NCBI GenBank assembly: GCA_031296115.1
Contig: JARLGI010000011.1
Span: 95,262 to 159,261, forward strand
DNA: 64,000 bases
Direction of reading: 5' to 3'
Origin: Acidobacteriota bacterium
GTDB taxonomy: Bacteria; Acidobacteriota; Terriglobia; Terriglobales; Acidobacteriaceae
In this document: positions 59,109 to 64,000 of the stretch, piece by piece
Layout of the letters: the number at the start of each line of letters is the position of its first letter
How positions within the stretch are numbered: position 1 is the first letter of the stretch
The notes under the pieces: model-generated
What the model was told of the DNA's origin: nothing
Database searches by the model: none
Seen by the model: the letters and a program-made list of their open reading frames with translations, nothing else
Program-made: the position numbers and the translations under genes

Positions 59109-60185
59109 ATGGGTTCTCAGTGGCCACGAGTGCGTCAGAGCTCTACCGCGCCGGAGAGGTCATCCCAACCAGGCGAATCCAGCTTGCGCACTCATCGGGA
59201 TCCCCGTGTGGCGCCACTTCCGTTGTTCTACTGGGGGCTGTGGTCGCTTTTGATTGGCGTTGGAATATACTGCGGGGCGATTCTCCTGTCAATCGTGCGC
59301 CTGGCGCTTCTTCAGCAAAACCTGTTTGTTGGCTTGATTACGAAGCTACTGTGGATCAGCGGATTTCCAACGACAATCGGTATCTTACTCATTACCGTCG
59401 ATCTCGCAGCTTATTTCCCGCGACAGCGGCGAGGCATCCACCGTGTTTCCCCGCCTCCTCGTGGCAAGCCGCTAATTACCATTGCGCTAACGGCATACAA
59501 CGATGAGTTGAGCATCGCGGCGGCGGTTCGTGATTTTCTCAGCCATCCCTTGGTCAAGCGTGTCATCGTCGTTAGTAATAACAGCAAAGACTGTACGATG
59601 GAGCGCGCCATGGAGGCAGGCGCAATTACGGTGAATGAAGAGCGCCAGGGATACGGCCACTGCGTGTATCGCTGCTTGGCGGAGGCGGCGCAGTGGGACG
59701 ACACCGACTTAATTGCGCTTTGCGAAGGCGATATGACTTATCGGGCGGCCGACCTGGATAAGTTTGTCGCCTACATTCCGCACGCGGACATTGTCAACGG
59801 CACCCGCATTGTCGAACAGTTACGGGACTACGACACCCAATTGAGCACCTTTATGTATTACGGAAACTTCTTCGCGGGTAAATTGCTTGAGGCGAAGCAT
59901 CTGGGAAGAGGGACGTTTACAGACGTGGGAACCACATACAAGGTGATGCGGCGTGATACCGTAACCAACATTCTCCGGTTTGTGCAACCGGCCATCAACC
60001 TTGAATTCAATGCCCATTTCCTCGATACCGCCCTGCGACACAATTTTTCGGTCGTCGAATGTCCAGTAACGTTTCACCCACGCGTCGGCTTGAGCAAGGG
60101 AGGAAATGTAAACAACCTGCGTGCACTGAAAGTCGGGTTGCGGGTGATCTGGGGACTTACGTTTGGATGGGGCCGGCTGCCGTGA
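59109..60185 (+). CDS. Membrane-anchored GT2 glycosyltransferase
   Basis: 358 residues. Two N-terminal membrane helices (~41-65, LFYWGLWSLLIGVGIYCGAI; ~72-97, VGLITKLLWISGFPTTIGIL) precede a GT-A domain: LITIALTAYNDELSIAAAV (118-136), VIVVSNNSKDCT, VNEERQGYGHCVYRCL and ALCEGDMTY (the acidic DxD-like site, EGD). The first ~30 residues are Ser/Arg-rich, so the true start may be later. It transfers a sugar to a lipid or polymer; acceptor unknown. The next gene starts within its stop (GTGA), so it leads a three-gene glycan operon. Confidence 0.88.
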   Translation: MGSQWPRVRQSSTAPERSSQPGESSLRTHRDPRVAPLPLFYWGLWSLLIGVGIYCGAILLSIVRLALLQQNLFVGLITKLLWISGFPTTIGILLITVDLAAYFPRQRRGIHRVSPPPRGKPLITIALTAYNDELSIAAAVRDFLSHPLVKRVIVVSNNSKDCTMERAMEAGAITVNEERQGYGHCVYRCLAEAAQWDDTDLIALCEGDMTYRAADLDKFVAYIPHADIVNGTRIVEQLRDYDTQLSTFMYYGNFFAGKLLEAKHLGRGTFTDVGTTYKVMRRDTVTNILRFVQPAINLEFNAHFLDTALRHNFSVVECPVTFHPRVGLSKGGNVNNLRALKVGLRVIWGLTFGWGRLP

Positions 60186-60871
60186 GCGTAGACCCGGGTT
60201 ATCATCAGACTCGCTTCGAATACGACGCGCGCCGAGAGACGCTCTGGCGGTCTCTGTACAGTTTCTTCTTCAAGCACTGGATTCGGGAAGAAGACTGCGT
60301 GGTCGAGCTCGGAGCCGGATACGGCCACTTCATCAACAACGTCATAGCGCGCCGTCGCATTGCGTTAGACGCCTGGCCTGATATGCCTAAGTATCTTCAA
60401 CCAGGTGTCGAGTGCCAGATAGGAAGCGTAACCGACCTGTCGTTTCTTCAGGATGCCTCGGTGGATTTCGCGTTCGCCAGCAACCTCTCCGAGCACATCA
60501 CTCAAGACGAACTAGCGCAGGTTCTGCGTCAACTGGAAGACAAGTTCTCCGTCCGCGGCCTGCTCTGCCTGTTGCAACCCAACTATCGATATGCATACCG
60601 GGAGTACTTCGATGACTACACACACATAACTGTGTATTCACATCTGACGATGTGCGATTTCCTTGGCGCGCACGGTTACGAAATTGTCGACTGCAGACCC
60701 AGGTTCATGCCGCTGACGGTAAAGAGCCGGCTAAAGATATACTCCTTCCTAATATGGCTATATTTGCACTCTCCCGTGAAGCCGATGGGAAAGCAAATGC
60801 TGATCATCGCGCGTCCAACCCGAACAGGGAGTCCCGCTGGTTCTTCCTCACCGCATTCCAATATGTCGTAG
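60182..60871 (+). CDS. Class I SAM-dependent methyltransferase
   Basis: 229 residues from the GTG at 60182, whose GTGA overlaps the glycosyltransferase stop; ATG at 60167 is an alternative. The SAM loop is VVELGAGYGHFINNV; RRRIALDAWPDM supplies the acidic ribose-binding residue; LSFLQDASVDFAFASNLSEHI matches motif III of glycan-modifying methyltransferases. The C-terminus is basic and hydrophobic (RLKIYSFLIWLYLHSP). Probably methylates a sugar or a lipid-linked glycan made by the neighbours. Its end overlaps the next gene by about 118 bases if that gene starts at 60754. Confidence 0.87.
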   Translation: MSVDPGYHQTRFEYDARRETLWRSLYSFFFKHWIREEDCVVELGAGYGHFINNVIARRRIALDAWPDMPKYLQPGVECQIGSVTDLSFLQDASVDFAFASNLSEHITQDELAQVLRQLEDKFSVRGLLCLLQPNYRYAYREYFDDYTHITVYSHLTMCDFLGAHGYEIVDCRPRFMPLTVKSRLKIYSFLIWLYLHSPVKPMGKQMLIIARPTRTGSPAGSSSPHSNMS

Positions 60872-62382
60872 TCCTCTGCTTTCCAGCGATCTTCGCCGCA
60901 GCCACTTATTTTTACTGGGTTGCGAGGGCGACTGTAATTCCATACGAGTTCGATTACGGAGAAGGTATCGTCCTCTGGCAGGCCGCGCACGTTACGAGGC
61001 TCGCATCGGCCTACGCGCCTATCGCACAATATCCATACATCGTTTTTCATTACCCACCGCTCTATCATGCAGTTTCTTGGGCGGTATCCAGACTCACGGG
61101 CGATCTACTGTTTGCAGGGCGGTTGGTGTCGCTGGTTTCGACGTTTGCGTTGTGCCTTACGTTGGGGTGGATCGTTTACCGGTCCGTTCCAGCGCGAGCG
61201 CCGAAATTGGCGGCGATCGGAGGTGCATTTTTCGCAGGGGCATTGCCGTGCGGCCTCGACAACATGGACTGGGCACTGTTCATGCGAGTCGATATGCTCG
61301 GACTTTGGCTGACCTTCACTGGGTTGGCTCTTTTCATCTTCGGCAGGAACGACGCCATGCGTTACACCGCCTTCGTATTGTTCGTTGCGGCAATGTATAC
61401 GAAGCAGACGCTAATCGCCGGCGCACTTGCGTGCTTAGTTGTTGCCGCCATTCTGAACATCAGGCAGGCGATCAAACTGCTGTCATTTACAGTGGCCCTG
61501 GGCACCTCCTTTATGACGCTGCTTGCGGTCGCCACGCACGGACAGGTGATTCGGCACCTCTTCCTCTACAACCAGAACACGTTTTCTCTTCGGCGGGCGA
61601 TTCGTCTCATAAATGAAAGCATTCAAGTGACGCTCCCCCTGCTTGCGCTGGCCTGCGCTGGCGCGCTGATTCCGCTGGCCGATGCTGCGAGAGCATTTTC
61701 ACGGCGTAGATTGGGGCTGCTCAGGGCGCGTCTCCTGAAGAGTACCTACCGGCGCGCATTGTTCACATTCGCCATCCACTTCCTGTTTTCCGGGATCGTG
61801 TCGCTCACGGTCGGCAAGGCAGGCGCCAGTAGCAACTACCTTCTGGAATGGAACCTGAGCGCCTGTACACTCGCCGGGCTGGTGCTGGCACGCCTCATCT
61901 GGGGTTGGCGGACTATGCGCCGGGTATCTTCCGCAGCCGCGGTGGCATACCTGCTCCCTCTTCTGATGATGGCTCAGCAGGCCGAGTCGGCCTTTCGATT
62001 TGTCGTGCCCAGCACCTCTCTCCGCCAGGAATACGCCGACAACGTGCGAAATTCAGAAGCACTCCTGCACATTCTCCGATCCAGTCAAGAACCAGTGATG
62101 TCGGAGAACATGACTCTGCTCTACAAAGCCGGGAAGCAGGTGCCGTTCGAACCCGCTATTATCACCCAGCTGGCCGCGACGGGATTGTGGGACGAAACGC
62201 CGCTCATTGACATGATCCACAGGAGAGCTTTTTCGGTTATGATCATCCGCGATGTCGACGACCCGGACCGGTATTCTCCCGCAGTTGCGCGTGCGATCAA
62301 GGAGTATTACGAGCCGGGGGAAGAATACGGCCAACTCACGGTGTACCGCCCTGCGATAGCCGCTAGTCCCAACCAACAGTGA
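60754..62382 (+). CDS. Polytopic glycosyltransferase (GT39/ArnT-like)
   Basis: 542 residues from the ATG at 60754; an earlier ATG at 60652 lies deeper in the methyltransferase gene. Around a dozen membrane helices. The first extracellular loop contains EFDYGEGIVLWQAAHVTRL with acidic residues, as in the DE motif of GT-C enzymes, then PYIVFHYPPLYHAVSWAVSR. The C-terminal soluble segment (~430-542) resembles the periplasmic tails of lipid-linked sugar transferases. It would move a sugar from a polyprenyl carrier at the outer face of the inner membrane. No ribosome site is seen; translation coupling is likely. Confidence 0.82.
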   Translation: MAIFALSREADGKANADHRASNPNRESRWFFLTAFQYVVVLCFPAIFAAATYFYWVARATVIPYEFDYGEGIVLWQAAHVTRLASAYAPIAQYPYIVFHYPPLYHAVSWAVSRLTGDLLFAGRLVSLVSTFALCLTLGWIVYRSVPARAPKLAAIGGAFFAGALPCGLDNMDWALFMRVDMLGLWLTFTGLALFIFGRNDAMRYTAFVLFVAAMYTKQTLIAGALACLVVAAILNIRQAIKLLSFTVALGTSFMTLLAVATHGQVIRHLFLYNQNTFSLRRAIRLINESIQVTLPLLALACAGALIPLADAARAFSRRRLGLLRARLLKSTYRRALFTFAIHFLFSGIVSLTVGKAGASSNYLLEWNLSACTLAGLVLARLIWGWRTMRRVSSAAAVAYLLPLLMMAQQAESAFRFVVPSTSLRQEYADNVRNSEALLHILRSSQEPVMSENMTLLYKAGKQVPFEPAIITQLAATGLWDETPLIDMIHRRAFSVMIIRDVDDPDRYSPAVARAIKEYYEPGEEYGQLTVYRPAIAASPNQQ

Positions 62383-62436
62383 TAGAGGGAAAACAGCCTT
62401 TGCGGCTCTTCACAACAATCTGACGAAGGGCGCATT

Positions 62437-63346
62437 TTAGGCGGCTTTCTGAAAAACAATGAATTGGGTCTTGGTGGCGGCCAACCGCTGCGCCATTGCG
62501 GAAGACTGCCTACCGTAACCTGCGCCGCCTCCACCAGCACTGCCCTGTTTCGTGATATGCCCCAGCCGGCGCTTGTTCCCACTGGACTCTTCCACTGGAA
62601 CCAGACCGAGATAGCTGGCGACCTGCTTGCCACACGAAAAGCGTTCCGCTTTCCCGATGATCAGCACAAACGCCAGGGCGGTGATGGGACCGACTCCGGG
62701 ATGCGTCGCCAGCCGCTGCGCCTCAGGGCACTTCTCCACTTCTTGTTCCACTGCCTGGCTGAGCTCCGCTATGCTGGGGTTCAACCGATCCAGCAACTCC
62801 AGCAGGTCGCGACGTCGGCGGCTCGCCCACGGAGCTAGGGGGAAGGATTCGAGTCGCTGCCGTTCGCTACGCCACAACCGCTTCTTGCAGCGCAGACCTT
62901 CGTTCAGGGCGACAGCCTGCAACTGATTCAGGATCCGCGTGCGGGCCTGCACCATGCGGTGGCGATGCCATAGCAGTTGTCGCAAATCCCGGTTTTCCCA
63001 ACTCGGCACCCAGATCCTCGGAGAGTCATCCTTCAACATGAGTTTCAGAATGAGCTGGGCATCTTGCCGGTCCGTCTTCTGCTTACGGACTCGCTTGGTC
63101 GAATCTCGGCTGCATCTCCGATCCACAACTCGATCTGCAACTCGCCTATCAGCCGCTCGAACCAGCGGGCGTGACCGCTGGCCTCCATGCCTACTCGTAC
63201 CGGGACGGCTCGTGTTGCAGCTCACGATAGAAGCTCGCGGCTTCCTCCGGATGCTTTAGCCGTCGCTCCTGCAGCTCCCCTGTCTGGATGTCAACCGCTG
63301 CGATTTACTGAAACTCGGGATGGAAATCTACTCTTATAATGATCAT
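62437..63346 (-). pseudogene. IS110-family transposase, inactivated copy
   Basis: The IS110 order is recognisable: MIIIRVDFHPEFQ (first Asp of the DEDD site), then stop TAA at 63307-63305 in place of the Gln of FQQIA, then IAAVDIQTGELQERRL. A first frameshift lies near HEP-VRVG (about 63200-63215) and a second near AEIR-TKRVRKQKTDRQDAQ (about 63110-63125). The long C-terminal part is intact: VRKQKTDRQDAQLILKLML, LATHPGVGPITALAFVLII, CGKQVASYLGLVPVEESSGN, LGHITKQGS. One stop and two shifts make it dead. No terminal inverted repeats are expected for this family. Confidence 0.9.
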
Positions 63347-63433
63347 TGTTCGGCTCCTTTCTCCCGAGCCTGTTGGTTGGTCAGCACCACCAACTTTACT
63401 CGGGCGTGGGAGCCGACATTGTCATGGAATCAA

Positions 63434-63462
63434 TAGCACTCATTGAGGGTCAATGAGTGCTA
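63434..63462. repeat. Perfect inverted repeat upstream of the IS110 remnant
   Basis: TAGCACTCATTGA-GGG-TCAATGAGTGCTA, 13-bp arms with a 3-base loop, in the non-coding flank 88 bases beyond the transposase start. It could be the element's end, its target palindrome, or part of a former guide-RNA region. Confidence 0.6.
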
Positions 63463-63575
63463 CCGCCTGATTACGCCAACGATAGCTGGGTCCATACGTA
63501 AACCTGTTTCGTATCATGGACTCCGTTCATTCGCGGAGCAGCAGAGACTCGGAACAAGAATTAGGCTGTCGAAAT

Positions 63576-63818
63576 ATGCACGATGTCGTGGTGTATTCGC
63601 GCAAGGGCTGTCATCTCTGCGAGGTCGTCAAAGAAACGCTCATCCAAGCTCAAAGCGCGGCCAGCTTCCAGTGGCGTGAGGTGGACATCGATGCCGACCC
63701 CGAGTTACGGCGGAAGTACACCGATGAAGTTCCAGTGGTGTTCATTGACGGGCGCAAATCGTTCAAATATCACATGGGCATGGACGACTTCCTGCGGGTC
63801 TTGGCGAGCAGAGAGTAG
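63576..63818 (+). CDS. Glutaredoxin-like protein
   Basis: 80 residues from the ATG at 63576. VVVYSRKGCHLCEVVKETL has the CxxC pair (Cys-His-Leu-Cys, residues 11-14), then FQWREVDIDADPELRRKYTDEVPVVFIDG with the cis-Pro in EVPVVF. This is the DUF836/glutaredoxin-like short family that reduces disulfides or carries iron-sulfur clusters. No clear ribosome site. The last 182 bases of the window, after its stop, show nothing. Confidence 0.85.
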   Translation: MHDVVVYSRKGCHLCEVVKETLIQAQSAASFQWREVDIDADPELRRKYTDEVPVVFIDGRKSFKYHMGMDDFLRVLASRE

Positions 63819-64000
63819 GGCTTCCGTGAAAACGATCAGCGCCTGGGGGTTTTGAGTGTAATCGGCTGTTATCGCCAGTTACACGCCGGGACCCCCACTA
63901 TTCCCGGGTTTCGAATGAAAGGAAGCAGGATGTCACACGAATATCCGCCCTCCATCACAGACCACAACGGTGGCCTCAACTAGTATGAGGAGTGACAAAA

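Noticed and set aside
1..64000. CRISPR array
   Set aside because: No regularly spaced 23-40 base direct repeats were seen, and no cas genes are present.

Overview
The window looks like chromosomal DNA of an Acidobacteriota bacterium, most likely class Terriglobia (inference from gene content, with no database search). Pointers are a very long Oar-type TonB-dependent receptor, a MacB-core membrane protein of the acidobacterial type, several small proteins of a kind I associate with this phylum, high-GC coding sequence, and abundant palindromic and low-complexity intergenic repeats.

Layout. 1-5 kb: end of an Oar-like TonB receptor, a clear terminator, then an exported GH13 amylase. 5-9 kb: outer-membrane barrel, lipase, and a divergent phasin/phaR pair with PhaR-type operators. 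9-20.6 kb: metallo-hydrolases, YmdB-type phosphoesterase, a peptidoglycan-recycling group (family 5 binding lipoprotein, anmK, nagZ), mutS and ilvE. 20.9-23.2 kb: hom plus a class V aminotransferase. 23.5-33.2 kb: an envelope block with DUF1175, bacterial alpha-2-macroglobulin and a six-TM protein on the plus strand, converging on a transpeptidase and a SpoIID/HExxH fusion on the minus strand. 34-36 kb: quinone oxidoreductase, sufT, tRNA-Arg(CCG).

36.1-47.5 kb is an integrated island. It begins at the intact tRNA-Arg and ends at a 48-bp copy of the tRNA 3' end with one mismatch. It carries a truncated tyrosine integrase, a second fossil integrase end at the far side, an ardC gene frameshifted in its zinc motif, a translationally coupled set of small membrane proteins, and three minus-strand genes (PAS kinase, TPR plus twin retropepsin protein, zinc-knuckle membrane protein). 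Each of those three is followed on its 3' side by a diverged copy of the same non-coding repeat, giving a cassette-like layout.

47.5-64 kb: TPR proteins, a MacB-core permease-like protein, a decayed hybrid kinase, an endonuclease III relative with an altered active site and iron-sulfur loop, a divergent SDR/thiolase pair, a PQQ-type beta-propeller lipoprotein, an overlapping glycosyltransferase/methyltransferase/membrane glycosyltransferase cluster, a dead IS110 copy and a glutaredoxin.

Strongest candidates for something undescribed are the repeat-delimited gene units inside the tRNA-Arg island, the A2M/DUF1175 block facing a minimal transpeptidase and a SpoIID-peptidase fusion, and the six-repeat phasin-like protein under PhaR-type operators. 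Starts differing from the longest reading frame were chosen from ribosome binding sites, signal peptides and overlaps. All function assignments are from motif recognition by eye.
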